In this document: positions 44,852 through 55,506 of the stretch, piece after piece
Numbering within the stretch: position 1 is the first letter of the stretch
Layout of the letters: every line of letters begins with the position of its first letter
From: Priapulus caudatus
Lineage: Eukaryota > Priapulida > Priapulimorpha > Priapulimorphida > Priapulidae
Reading direction: 5' to 3'
Assembly: GCF_000485595.1 (NCBI RefSeq)
Contig: NW_014578045.1
Span: 51,467-115,466 of the forward strand
Length of the DNA stretch: 64,000 nt
Program-made: the position numbers and the translations under genes
Notes under the pieces: generated by a model
Told to the model about the DNA's origin: nothing
Database searches by the model: none
What the model saw: the letters and a program-made list of their open reading frames with translations, nothing else

Positions 44852-45720
44852 AGGTGGCAGCGTCTGCGAGCGGTAACAGACTATCAACAACCGAGGACAA
44901 TCTTGTCCGACAACCAACATTGCCAAGTCGAGTGTCAGTGCCACCAACCGTGAGTAGGTTAGGCGGCGTGCCCTGTCCGAATGCGGGCTGGCGTTGTAAA
45001 CACCTAGCCGTGACGAAGCGGATTTGATACAGGACTGGAAGCCGCTATACTGAAAGACTTGCAGACCAACGTGCGTGCTATTCATAGCCTATACTGTGGA
45101 TGTACAGCTGTGCCTGAGTGAGTGATACAAGTCTATCTACGTTATCGTGTGTGTGGCCACCCAGCTCGACCAGACCAGCAATTCGTCGTGGGACCAAGGC
45201 GGGCAGGGACTAAGAATACAGTTGTGTTCCACAGTACGTACCAAGTTCCTACGGCGCCGGATACAATACCAGGAATCAATTAACTCTTTGCGCATTATTT
45301 CATCTACATGCACATGTATGGGCATTACAATCATGTACAGTACTACCGTGTAGAGCAACGTTGTGCTCGCGTGGTGTGATGTGTTGATGCCGTGTACGGG
45401 TGGTATACTTTCGTGTAGGATAGACTAGTATACGTTTTATGCAACGCTTATGCATGTTTTTGATTTGTAGTAGTTTAGGCTAACCGCAGTTCGTTTATGT
45501 TGGCCTATGTTTCGTAGTATGATGGTACACAAATGGCATATATACCTACTGGTTAGAGGCACATATACGGAAAGTTCAGTGTGATACATGCTGTATGACG
45601 GTACACCCTCACGATATTTGCATACACAAGTACAGTAGTCGTGTAGATGCATGTACGTTGTACACATACCGACATACACATCTTGTTGACGTGACATTTG
45701 GGTAGTGCCCCACAGGGATC

Positions 45721-46500
45721 CAGTATGGGAGACCATGAAAATGATGTACCGGGGTCCGACAGAGATGACCTTGCACCACAGGTACAAGCAGGGGATGTTC
45801 CCGCCCAACATGTACAGGGGGTGCAACATTATTATAGACCAAATATTAAGGCACCAGGTCTGGTAGACGTCACCGGTGATGACAAAAAAGGAATTGGAAG
45901 TGGGAGAACTATTCCATCGCATCCCAGTTAGAGCACCAGCCACAGCGAGTACAGCGTGCAGGGTTGTTAAATAGTTTAGGTCGGGACACATTGCGCATCT
46001 ACAATGGTTTAGACGGAGTACCAGGTGATACAGTACAGAATATAATCTCGAAACTGGACTCCTATTGCACTGGTCAGACCAACGAGGCAGTAGCAGATTA
46101 TTTGTTCTACACACGTGAACAACGTAAGGAGGAGTCGGTAGACATGTGGCTATCCGACCTCAGGACAAAACAAAAGGTCATCACTTGGACACACCGCAAC
46201 ATGAATGCTGAACAATTAGCTTTGGAAATTGGATAATCTGTGGCATTCTGGATAAGGATGCGCAACAGAAAATGCTGGATGAAGGCAACCCGGATTTCAA
46301 CAGAGTGATTGAAATCGCCAAAGCCAGCGAAGCAACCCGGCAGTACACGAACACCATAGGTAACAATACAGAAGTACATAAGGTGTCACACCGACATGAG
46401 GCGTCACACAAACCTATCGTGAAAAACAGCCACGAAAGGGACAGCGACCAAGTGGACCCCGAGAGGCAGAATGCATATACTGTAACAGACGCCATGTAAT
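45721..46500 (+). pseudogene. Gypsy-5 gag
   Basis: GDHENDVPGSD at the N-terminus; after a frame change near 45,890 the segment DTLRIYNGLDGVPGDTVQ, then a YLFYTREQRKEESVDMWLSD region, typical of K02A2.6-type gags, open at 45964-46236. A stop or shift at 46,234 precedes RVIEIAKASEATRQ (46272-46499). Confidence 0.75.
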
Positions 46501-46690
46501 GGTGAAGGAGAAATGCCCTGCTTATGGGAAGAGGTGCAATGTCTGCCGCAAAGCCAATCATTTCCACGGGTCTCGTAAATGTGCAAAAAGTAAACCCGTG
46601 CATGCCATGGATGACTTCGAAGAACAGAGCGAGTGCTCGGAGTCAACCGATCAACAACAAAGTCTGTATACTGTGAGATGCTAGTTTGGG
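46480..46690 (+). pseudogene. Gypsy-5 zinc knuckles
   Basis: 46499-46684 contains CPAYGKRCNVCRKANHFHGS and a following KCAK, a tandem CCHC-type arrangement usual between gag and protease in this clade. The first Cys pair lies in another frame. Confidence 0.65.
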
Positions 46691-47036
46691 ATGGTCAGCG
46701 ATACACTAACCCGATAAAGTTACAGCTGTGGTGCTACAGTCAACGTTGTCCCAAAGAAATAAATTCCAAGGTCCGTACAGGTCATCAAAACTGATGTTAC
46801 GCTGTCTATGTCGAATAAGACTGCAGTAACTCCACTAGGCGAGTGTGCATTGAAACTGGAAAACCCCCAAGACAGGCAGGAAACACAACGTCAGGTTCAT
46901 AGTGGTTTCCCACTAGACGCTTAGACCTCTGCTTAGTAGACTGGCAGCAGAAAAAATGGGGCTCATTGCCATTAACTATATGATGTTCAAGTCAGGTAAT
47001 GCAGTGGCCAGGGCTATATCTGGAGGAGGCCCCTGA
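46691..47036 (+). pseudogene. Gypsy-5 protease remnant
   Basis: A frame-shifted GATVNVVPKK-like segment near 46,733-46,765 fits the residues after the D-S-G motif. The rest is scrambled and the catalytic Asp cannot be assigned. Confidence 0.4.
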
Positions 47037-47890
47037 GTGTTCGATGGAGGACTGCAAAAAATGTCAGGAACGGTACACCTGGTAGTGAAAGAAGATATTT
47101 CCCCAACTGTCTGTCATCCACAGAAAGTCCCAGTGGCAATTAGGGACAAGGTAAAAGCAAAGCTGGAGGGCATGGAGTCCAAAGGTGTCATCGACAAGAT
47201 GGACGAACCCAGTGACTGGGTAAGCCAAATGGCAGTGACCGTGAAGAAGAATGGATACCTTAGGATATGCATAATTCCGAGCCCTTTGAATAAGGCACTC
47301 AAGAGAGAGAGAGCATTTCCCCATGTCGGTCCTAGACGACATACTACCAGACCTCTCAAAGGCACAAGTTTTCAGCCGTCTCGATTTGCAAGATGAGTAC
47401 TGGCACTGTGAATTGGATGAGGAATCCAGCAAGTTGACAACCTTCCAAACGCACCTTTGTGCTATAAGCGGAAGCGCCTCCCATTTGGGTTGAACGCGAG
47501 TGCTGAAACATTCCAGAAACGTCTCAAAACAACGCTAGAAGGGTTGGAGTCTGTAGAATGCATTGCAGACGACATAATCGTGTGGGGAGTTGGTGACTCG
47601 ATGGAGGAAGCACGTAGAGACCACGATAAGAACCTAGAAGCTCTAATGTTGAGAGGTGACAAACACGGTTTAAATTTCAAAAAGTCGAAGTGCAAGTTTA
47701 GAACAACCTGCACAGTGTTCCAAGGCCATATCATAACAGTTGCAGGCCTGCAGGTAGATCCAGAAAAGGTCAATGCCATTCATAATCTGAATACCCCGAA
47801 AGATGTCGAAGCAGTGATAGTTTTGCGAGGCACAGTGAATTACCTGGCCTGGTATCTGCCTCAGCTGTCAACCGTGATGGAGCCCATTAA
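47037..47890 (+). pseudogene. Gypsy-5 reverse transcriptase
   Basis: Motifs in order: VCHPQKVPVAIRDKVKAKLE, DWVSQMAVTVKKNGYLRICI, a frame change near 47,280, FSRLDLQDEYWHCELDEESS in shifted frame, LPFGLNASAETFQKRL, ECIADDIIVWGVG (ADD active site) and GHIITVAGLQVDPEKV. The Trp-Asp-Tyr thumb region follows. Typical of K02A2.6-clade gypsy elements. Confidence 0.83.
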
Positions 47891-48430
47891 TAGGCGGACC
47901 AAGGAGGATGTTCCTTGGCATTGGGAACACGAACAAGACCAGGCTTTGACGAAGATCAGAGACATAATCTGCACAGCACCAGTAATGGCATATTATGATC
48001 CCAAGAAGAAGCTGGTGCTACAATGCGATGCCAGTGAGTAAGGCCTGGAGCTGCACTGTTATAGGAGGGTCGTCCAATAGCGTATGCCAGCCGGGCACTT
48101 ACAGACCCCGAGACAAGATACGCTCAAATAGAGGAGGCAGTCCCAGTGGCGTGGTCACTTGAACATTTCAGGCAATACACATACGGGAGGAAAACCATAG
48201 TGCACACAGATCACAAGCCTCTTGAACCGATCTCAAAGAAACCACTGTGCAAGGCCCCTATACGTTTACAGGGGATTTTCATGAAGATCCTGGAATATGA
48301 TATTTACCAGTGGAGACATGGGAAGGAGATGCACGTCGCAGATGTGCTGTCCCGATTCTATCTACCTAAATCGACAGGAATGTCAGACATTGAGCAGGTA
48401 TGCATGGTAGACTACTTGCCGATCTGAACA
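47890..48430 (+). pseudogene. Gypsy-5 RNase H
   Basis: VLQCDASE (catalytic Asp) ends at a stop near 48,040. After a frame change the reading continues IAYASRALTDPETRY, VAWSLEHFRQYTYGRKTIVHT, DHKPLEPI and VADVLSRFYLP. Confidence 0.8.
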
Positions 48431-48475
48431 GAAAGACTCGAACAACTCAAACTAGAGACAGAAAGGGACGAGACA

Positions 48476-48666
48476 TTGCAGCTCTTGAGGTCAGTGATTC
48501 TGAAGGGATGGCCAGAGAAGAAGCATCAATGCCCTACCCAGGTAACGCCATACTTTAGCATACCTGATGAACTGAGTGTACAAGACGGTTTGATATTCAG
48601 ATGCGAGAGGCGCGTCATCCCTGCAAGCATGAGAGACCAAATGAAGACGGCTATTCACACCTCTCA
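48476..48666 (+). pseudogene. Gypsy-5 integrase, N-terminal part before insertion
   Basis: The linker and the start of the H2C2 finger (AIHTSHL) are read up to 48,671, where a DNA transposon interrupts. The rest of the finger resumes at 50,485. Confidence 0.7.
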
Positions 48667-48671
48667 TTTAG

Positions 48672-50484
48672 CACGGGTAGAAATTAGTTTTAAAATTCAC
48701 AGGCCCATCGGGCCTGTAGGAAAGGGATTTTACAGGCCCACCCGGCAAATTACAGGCCCGCATCATTCCCTGGATACCGCAACATTTTTTTAACTAAATG
48801 ACCGAAATTTGAAATTTTTACAATGCTTTACGTTCGTACGCACAAACAGCCATTTAGCTACGTTTCCATCATCATCATACACGTGCACGCGTTCACACAC
48901 ACCCATACTGATCATTTACCGTGCGGATCATACAGCTTGAATGATAAAGCTAATGTTTGGGACATATAGGGCAGAGAAAAACAACGCTACATCGTAGGGC
49001 CGGTTTATTCAGTTAGTTGATTTCATGGCAAGAGAAAATGAAAAGGTTGAGTAATGTAAACAAAGGAACCAGCCAAATCAGGCAAAGATAGGGTTGAGTT
49101 TTTCCTGGCAGACATAAAAGTTGAACACACACACCCCACCTCACCTACAAACACATCACCTCACACGCACACACACCCATACACTCATCTTGAGTTTGTG
49201 GCTTGCTGGATACGGCATTGACTGCTTTAGTCACAGCTTGCCATGTCTTTTTATTAACTACAGCTGCCAGTTGCCAGCAAAACTTCCAAACAGTCCTCTT
49301 TCCCACTTCATAAATTATGAAGTCAATTTCCTCTGCGGAAATATTCCTATTCTTCCGCCACTTTTACAGTTGCCGTGTATATTTTAAATAACTTTGCTCT
49401 CACCATAATCGTTGAGAATGGTGCTATAGGAGATCGGTGGCTAATTCATAAATGCTTGCTTTACGATACCTTAAGTTAATCCACAAATTGCAGCAGAGCA
49501 ACGATATAATAAAGTTCATACTTCGACTAGGTGTGTTGTTGTACGTGCTGCTTTGGCATTTTGAAAAGCCAACATTGATTACCAATCCGATATTCAGATG
49601 ACATTCTTCTTTTAATGCCAACATTCTGCCTAATGTGTTAATGGTGTACAGAATATTGGGAGACTGTGCAAATGATAAAGCACATCACGGATAGGTGTTT
49701 TACGCAAACCACGTTTGGTCATAACGTAGGGAAGCTTATATTTTGCTCCTCCCTGTACAAAATGTATAAAGTTTTTCCAAACTTTAAAAACAATATGACA
49801 CGGTTAAACCTGAGTGGTGCGACGAGGCTGTGCTGCTGTTTGTATGACTAGTAAGTAATACTACGTGCTTTGCAGCTACAGTGACTTGTGTTAACTTAAA
49901 ACAATTATTATTATTTACTGTATAATTCAACATGCTATATTACCTAAATCTTCTTAATATTATTTAAAAACAGTATACTGATCGTTTGTTAACTACCAGT
50001 GATACTTTATTGTTTACATCCAAACGTGAAATGCGCGGGGATGTGCAAATTACTCCACAACCTAGCGCACGTAAACAGTGAGCGTGCCGCACGACCCATG
50101 CACGTAAATCGACCTTGGCCAACACAATGTAAGGTTCACTGCCACTAGCCCAAAGTAAGCTCCACCCAATTCTTATCGATTTTTGGTATGCCAACGCTGC
50201 TAGTCTGGCTGGATTCAGGAACCTGTGCTAACCTATGCGTCCGAACATCCCCACGCACGTTTTTTGAATGCCAACTAAAGCTGTGTGTGAAGTGTTCTAA
50301 ATTTTCTGCGTACGCACTTGTGCGTACGCATTTCTTCTTGAATCCGGCGCTGAGATCACTATTGCATGCTGCTAGTTGCATGCTGGGGTGGATTTTCTAC
50401 GGGCCCGTCGAGCCTGCTAGTATTAGAAATGCAGGCCCGAGCCTTAAAATACGGGCCTCGGGCCCGTTAGGATTTCGAACCCTG
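48672..50484. mobile_element. 1.8-kb TIR element inserted in Gypsy-5 integrase
   Basis: The left end CACGGGTAGAAATTAG and right end ATTTCGAACCCTG are related inverts of the CAGGGT(T/A)xGAAAT type. TTTAG is duplicated on both sides (48,667-48,671 and 50,485-50,489), and removing the element plus one TTTAG restores the integrase frame. Subterminal GGCCCG/CAGGCCC repeats at both ends look like transposase-binding sites. No transposase domain was recognised inside, so it appears non-autonomous. Confidence 0.8.
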
Positions 50485-51690
50485 TTTAGGGGAAGAGTCA
50501 TGTCTCAGGAGAGCCAAAGAAGCACTATACTGGCCAGCCACGAATGCGGAAATCAAGGGCTTCATATCAACTTGCGACGCATGCTGCAACCATGAAACTG
50601 GCCAGTGCAAAGAAACTATGATGCCACATGAACTACCTGGTAGACCCTGGGAAAAGGTTGCAATCGACCTATTTACTTGGGAAGACAGTGACGTCAGATT
50701 ATGACACCAATTTCTTGGAGGTGGGCAGACTGAAGAGAACCAACTCTTCAACTATCATCAGCAAACTAAAAAGGCATTTTGCCAGACAGGGAATACCTGA
50801 ACAGGTCAATAGCGACAATGCTCAAAATCTGACATCCGATGAATTCCAGAGATTCGCGAGAGACTGGGATTTTGAACACGTCACCGTGAGTCCATACAAC
50901 AGCAAAGCAAATGGCAAGGCAGAGTCATCGGTGAAGGCAGCAAAGCGGATGCTACGGAAGATGAAGAAGTCCGGAACTGATCCATATTATCGCCCTGCTG
51001 GAGATTCGCAACACCCCAACACAAGGAATAGGCAGTAGCCCCATGCAGCATTTAAATAACTGTCAGGCACGCACCCTGTTACCAATGACACCAAACCTAT
51101 TCAAGCCTCGGGTGACCAACTTTGAAACAGAGAGACATCAACTGCAACAGCTGAAGAATAGACAAACAAAGTACTACAACAAAAACACAAAAGATCTGCC
51201 TGCACTGGAAGAAGGTGACACCGTAAGAATGAAGCCTTTCGCTAAAGGACAACGAGAATGGAAGAAAGGTGTTGTAGTGGCTAGGCTCGATGAGAGGTTG
51301 TACACAGTGGACACACCGGATGGCAGTTACAGACGTACTCGTGTGGACCTTAAACACACCATGGAGGAACCACCACCTACTATTATGCAACGAAAATCGT
51401 TACACATACCACCAAGGATGACGGGTGGAAATGAGACAATATCCCCGAGGACCAAGGGTAACACGGAACCAATCCACAAGCCTATTGGCCACAACAAACC
51501 TGCAAGAGAAGAACCCGTGGCAATATCTAGAGAGCAAAACAATTCACATACGCCGACAAGGAAACTGCCCCCCCCCAAATCAATACATACTTCTCCCCCA
51601 CTTGCACCACTTCAGAACAATCACAACACCACCAGGTCAGGTAGAACCGTTAAGAGACCCGCTCACCTAAGCAATTATGTACCGTGAGCG
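50485..51690 (+). pseudogene. Gypsy-5 integrase core and C-terminal tail
   Basis: It resumes the finger (LRRAKEALYWPATNAEI...CDACC), then PGRPWEKVAIDLF (Asp), a frame change near 50,690, VNSDNAQNLTSDEF (Asp), and YNSKANGKAESSVKAAKRML (Glu region). The tail at 51,043-51,687 includes DTVRMKPF and VVARLDERLYTV (barrel-like) and ends RSGRTVKRPAHLSNYV. The last two features are shared with Gypsy-6. Confidence 0.8.
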
Positions 51691-51980
51691 ATGATAGAAG
51701 GTAATGGGGCCATCAGTACAATCTGACGCCATACACACAGGAAGATTCTAACTAAGTTGTTTTTAAGGATACAAAACCTTCATCAATTGAACTGTAGGTC
51801 AGGATGATATCATTTGAATGTGGCATTTGTTAAAGTCCCTATAATAATGGCAAATTTTTGTTATCGTTGTCACTGAATTGACGTTTGTTAGTTGACTGTA
51901 TTGCAAAACAGGTACGCTGTATACAAAGTTCCACGTGCACAGTGTTGAGAGTCTTCAGGTATTTCATATAGGAGAATAGA
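51691..51980 (+). other. Gypsy-5 3' non-coding region
   Basis: AT-rich; ends in TATAGGAGAATAGA just before the 3' LTR, the probable polypurine tract. Confidence 0.6.
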
Positions 51981-52092
51981 TGTATCACACTGGGTAGTCT
52001 TGTTCTGTGTGTGTTCTCGCGATGTACGTGTAAATTGTCACGTGATGTGATCGTGATAGTGGAAAATTGCGAAATAACAAGTGGACGAATAA

Positions 52093-53487
52093 TGACCTAA
52101 TGAATAAAGTGCCTTCCTTGATATCTCAAATGAAAGTGTCAATGACACTGTAGCTCACCTTGGGTGTGATAGAAGAGGGAGGGGGATATATAAAGCAAGT
52201 GTATACATATGGGAGAACTCCCATTATATAGCATATCTCCCATTGTATACTCTTGATGATATATGCATAAGTTTTGATGCGAAAATAAATGTTTCAGATT
52301 TGAAAGAATGAAATCCTGACAACGCTACGCCTAAATGATCGCCATTTTGGTTTTCGAATATCGCGCAAATAAAAACAATAAAATATTCCAGTCAAATTAC
52401 TTTAATGAAGAATCTAAAACACAATATTACACGTATATAGGTATGATTGTAGAGTTGTTTACCAGTTAGACGAAATAAACGTATTAGGACGTTGTCATCT
52501 CTCCCATCAGAGTAACAACTATTTTGGGGCTAGCCTTACACATTCATATACCAAAATTTAACAAAATCGAATGAATCTACAGGGGTAGAAATTAAATTTT
52601 GAACAAGGGAGTCCAACGGACTCCCAACCCTTAAAAAGAGGGAGTCCGCAGCAAAATGAAGGAGTCCGCAGTCTGAGGTTCAAAATTAAAGATATTAACA
52701 ATAACACATGTGTTTATTTTTAAGATTCATGCCGTTTGAACGTCTGCCAAATTTTCTTTGCACATTACCTGAAAAAATACGGTAATTCTCTGAGAGGCCG
52801 TGCTCCGGAACGAAGTTAGTATGGCATAATTTTCAGCGAGTCACACGGACTCCTGCATATGTCAAATCAGGGAGTCCGACATTAAATCAGGGAGTATTTG
52901 ACTCCGGACTCCCGTTAATTTCGCACCCTGAATCTAGATGGCCATTTTCATTTTTGCCAAAAAGTGGGTGTGGCTCGAAAGTAGGTCGACTGGCGTGCTC
53001 TAAAATAGGACGTTCAAATCTCTCCCATAGGAGTAACAACTGTATGCAATTTGAAACATGTGGGTCAAAAGGTTCTTGAGTTATCGTTGACCGTAGGCAG
53101 ACACTGAAATGCAGAGAAATTGCCAAAATCTACCTAATTTGCATAATTTAAAAATAAAAATAAAAACCTGTGTGATGTTTTGGGGCCAGTCCTCATTCAT
53201 TCACATCCCAGAAATGAGCAAAATCCGTTGAACCTGAACTGACTTATGGCCATTTCCATTTTTGCCAAAAAGTAGACGTGGCTCAAAATTAGGTCGACTG
53301 GCGTGCTCCAAAATAGGACGTTCAAACCTCTCCCATAGGAGTAACAACTATATGCAATTTGAAACATGTGGGTCAAACGGTTCTTGAGTTATCATTGACC
53401 GTAGCCAAATGTTGACAGACGGACGGACGGACATACGATGGACGACACCCCATGGCAATAGCTCATCTTGACGATGTCAAGGCAAGC
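52093..53487 (+). repeat. Repeat family R1, copy B, inserted in Gypsy-5 LTR
   Basis: Inserted between GACGAATAA and AAACCATG of the LTR. It matches copy A at 36.7-37.7 kb over most of its length, including the duplicated GTAGGTCGACTGGCGTGCTC module (about 52,982 and 53,291). Ends GCCTTCCTTGATATC / GATGTCAAGGCAAGC are loosely inverted, suggesting a DNA transposon. A TAA may be duplicated at the ends. It carries the nested MITE at 52,580. Confidence 0.75.
52580..52930. mobile_element. CAGGG-type MITE, copy 1 (351 bp), nested in R1
   Basis: Ends CAGGGGTAGAAATTAA and TTAATTTCGCACCCTG. AATCTA is duplicated on both sides. Copy A of R1 at 37,105-37,125 is the uninterrupted empty site. No coding capacity. 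Internal GGAGTCC/GGACTCC words recur at both ends. Confidence 0.9.
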
Positions 53488-53534
53488 TAAAAACCATGCC
53501 TGCTGTCTTCCACTCTGAGATGTTTATACTGGCG

Positions 53535-53881
53535 CAGGGTTAAAAATTAAATTTTGAACAAGGGAGTCCAATGGACTCCCTGCCCTCAAAAAGAGGAAGT
53601 GCGTAGCAAAATGACGTCCGTAGTCTGAAGTTTAAAACTAAAGCACAACAACAATAACGCATGTGCGTATTTGAAGATTCATGCGATGCACGTCTGCCAA
53701 ATTTTCTTTGGACATTTGCTGAAAAAATACGGTAATTCCGTGAGGCCGTGCTCTGGAACAAACTTGTTAGTATAGCAGAATTTTCAGGGAGTCTCACGGA
53801 CTCCTGCAGATGTCAAATCAGGGAGTCCCACAGTAAATCAGGGAGTATTTGACCCCGTACTCCCGTTAATTTCGCACCCTG
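53535..53881. mobile_element. CAGGG-type MITE, copy 2 (347 bp), in Gypsy-5 LTR
   Basis: Same family and orientation as copy 1, ends CAGGGTTAAAAATTAA and TTAATTTCGCACCCTG. CTGGCG is duplicated on both sides; the Gypsy-5 5' LTR (44,839-44,845) is the empty site. Confidence 0.92.
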
Positions 53882-53899
53882 CTGGCGTGTTACACCTAT

Positions 53900-54384
53900 A
53901 ACTTTGTATACAGAATCAGGTGATTTTGCAAAAAAACATTAAAAAAAATCACTGCAGGTCGTGCAGGTGTCAATATCTGCCAATCAAGGCACATGTACCG
54001 ACAGTGGGGTCACCCCTGCTTAGCATCCTCAATTATTTGTCCTAACATTTTTCACTGGAATTGCATGCCCATTTTTCACCATTTTGTAACATACTAGTCT
54101 CGCATATCTTCTGGTTTTGATGTAGGACAGCATTTAAGTCCGTATGTGGTATTTATTATACTCCATATATTTTCAGATTCTATTACACTTCAGGTTACAA
54201 CATAATCATTACTGCTCTAATGTAATCTTCTCAATAGAAATTTTCGTCATAACCTTATGAATACATTTCCTGCTAGTAGATGAAGCTTTAAGGGCACATA
54301 TATCATACCACATAAGGGTAATGAAAATTTTGATGCACCTTTAAACTAAATAAACAGTTCCCTTTATCACTTATATGTCCATAC
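53900..54384. other. Host intron sequence left of exon 2
   Basis: AT-rich, no feature recognised. It directly follows the donor side of exon 2 on the minus strand. Confidence 0.6.
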
Positions 54385-54489
54385 TTGTGAACAAAGTTGG
54401 TAGTGCCGTCCACTGGATCAATAATCCAGGTTGGGTGGTCAGTCAGTTCGCACTTTTCTCCTGCAGCAACTGATTCTTCACCAATAAAT
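54385..54489 (-). CDS. IMPA1: IMPA1-like exon 2 (catalytic motif exon)
   Basis: 105 bp, acceptor ...catag and donor GTATGG. It encodes [19 protein letters not shown] and [15 protein letters not shown]: the metal-binding Glu in GEES and both metal-binding Asp residues in DPVDGTT. Phases fit exons 1 and 3. Reading on past 54,385 gives intronic residues and should not be translated. Confidence 0.97.
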
Positions 54490-54702
54490 CTATGCAAATA
54501 AATTCAATATATTATAATAAGATGAATATATGATTAATTATCTGTACACATACTCGCTTGTATGATGAATTAAAACACAAAAATGTAAGGTTAGGATTCA
54601 CCTGTTTATCAGATATATATTGTAAGCAGGCAGATGTCATATGCCACGCGGAAGCGACAGCGATACGGGGAAACGCAATTTTGGCGCCGCAGTGTCGAGA
54701 GG

Positions 54703-54713
54703 GTTGTCACAAC
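54703..54713 (-). repeat. Inverted LTR-start word near Gypsy-4
   Basis: On the minus strand this reads GTTGTGACAAC, matching the TGTGACAACC start of the Gypsy-4 LTR at 54,808 in opposite orientation, about 95 bp away. It may be a remnant of an inverted LTR. Confidence 0.4.
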
Positions 54714-54807
54714 ATGCTGGGAGTGGACACTACGCGGGCCAGTCGAGCACGTACGAGAGTAAGCAATGGTCGAGCTCGGGGCTAAGGTTTCCCCGGGCAT
54801 TGCGCAT

Positions 54808-55263
54808 TGTGACAACCTAGACGCTGACCAGATGACCTATGACATCAGGGCAGGAATGGGATCATGGAATCCGGCCAAGTGCGAAGCCAAGTGCGAAGTC
54901 ACATATCCATATCATTCGGTTTGGGAAAAGGAGAAGGTGTAGGACCGCATTCCCCGTATTTGGTATGTCCAGTTGGCCGGAGAAGCGGAGAAGGGAGCTA
55001 TAACGAGAGGTGACGTAGGAAAAGGGCGCGGCGTATATAAGGTGAAAGCCATCGCTTCTCGAGGCTCTTGTTAGAAGACACTGATCGAGAAAGGTGTAAG
55101 TGCGTGATACGGTTGCTATGTAAATGAACGGTCTTGCTAGTCTGTAGTACATTGAGATTTCATGTTGTATGATGTAGTAAAACACTACTGAACGCTACTT
55201 CTTGTCTTGTCTCTAGTTTATTACAGAACCTCTTAAAAAGGTAGCGCGAATCACGTGTCTACA
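54808..55263 (+). repeat. 5' LTR of Gypsy-4
   Basis: 456 bp from TGTGACAACCTAG to CACGTGTCTACA. The primer-binding site TGGTGCCGACC follows at 55,268. No second copy in the window, so the start rests on the TGTGACAACC terminus and the internal promoter. Confidence 0.7.
55033..55042 (+). promoter_or_regulatory. TATA box of Gypsy-4 LTR
   Basis: GTATATAAGG in GC-rich context about 225 bp into the LTR. Confidence 0.6.
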
Positions 55264-55267
55264 TTTG

Positions 55268-55285
55268 TGGTGCCGACCAGTCCGA
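55268..55285 (+). promoter_or_regulatory. Primer-binding site of Gypsy-4
   Basis: TGGTGCCGACCAGTCCG starts with the TGG that pairs with a tRNA CCA end, four bases after the LTR. Gypsy-1 and the 14.7-kb LTR have degenerate versions (TGATGCCG, AGATGCCG). Confidence 0.6.
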
Positions 55286-55506
55286 ATTGGGTATTCCATT
55301 GCGCACAACGCAAGGGAAGCGAGCGATCGAGAAGAAAACGAACCGTATCATTGCATCACGCATCGGCATGTTCTCAACGGCGAATCGGTAAGTACTAATA
55401 TTTCCGGCTTAAACGATGTGGTAACAAAATTTCTTGCGAGAAGTGCTTTACGTACACGTATGAGCGTAGTTAATTTTGCGGAGTAATTAAGGAGAGTATA
55501 ATAGTC

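Larger units (their letters stand above)
44690..53894 (+). mobile_element. Gypsy-5: mag/K02A2.6-type gypsy with nested insertions
   Basis: Flanked by CCTAT duplications (44,685-44,689 and 53,895-53,899). Short LTRs of 162 bp, then gag, double CCHC knuckles, protease, RT, RNase H, integrase, a basic C-terminal tail, and a 3' LTR split by two insertions. A 1.8-kb DNA element sits inside the integrase. Without insertions the element is about 5.6 kb. Located in the host intron between exons 2 and 3, antisense to the gene. All reading frames are broken. Confidence 0.9.
51981..53894 (+). repeat. 3' LTR of Gypsy-5, in three pieces
   Basis: The pieces 51,981-52,092, about 53,488-53,534 and 53,882-53,894 align consecutively with the 162-bp 5' LTR. 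The gaps are filled by repeat R1 copy B and a CAGGG-type MITE. Confidence 0.85.
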
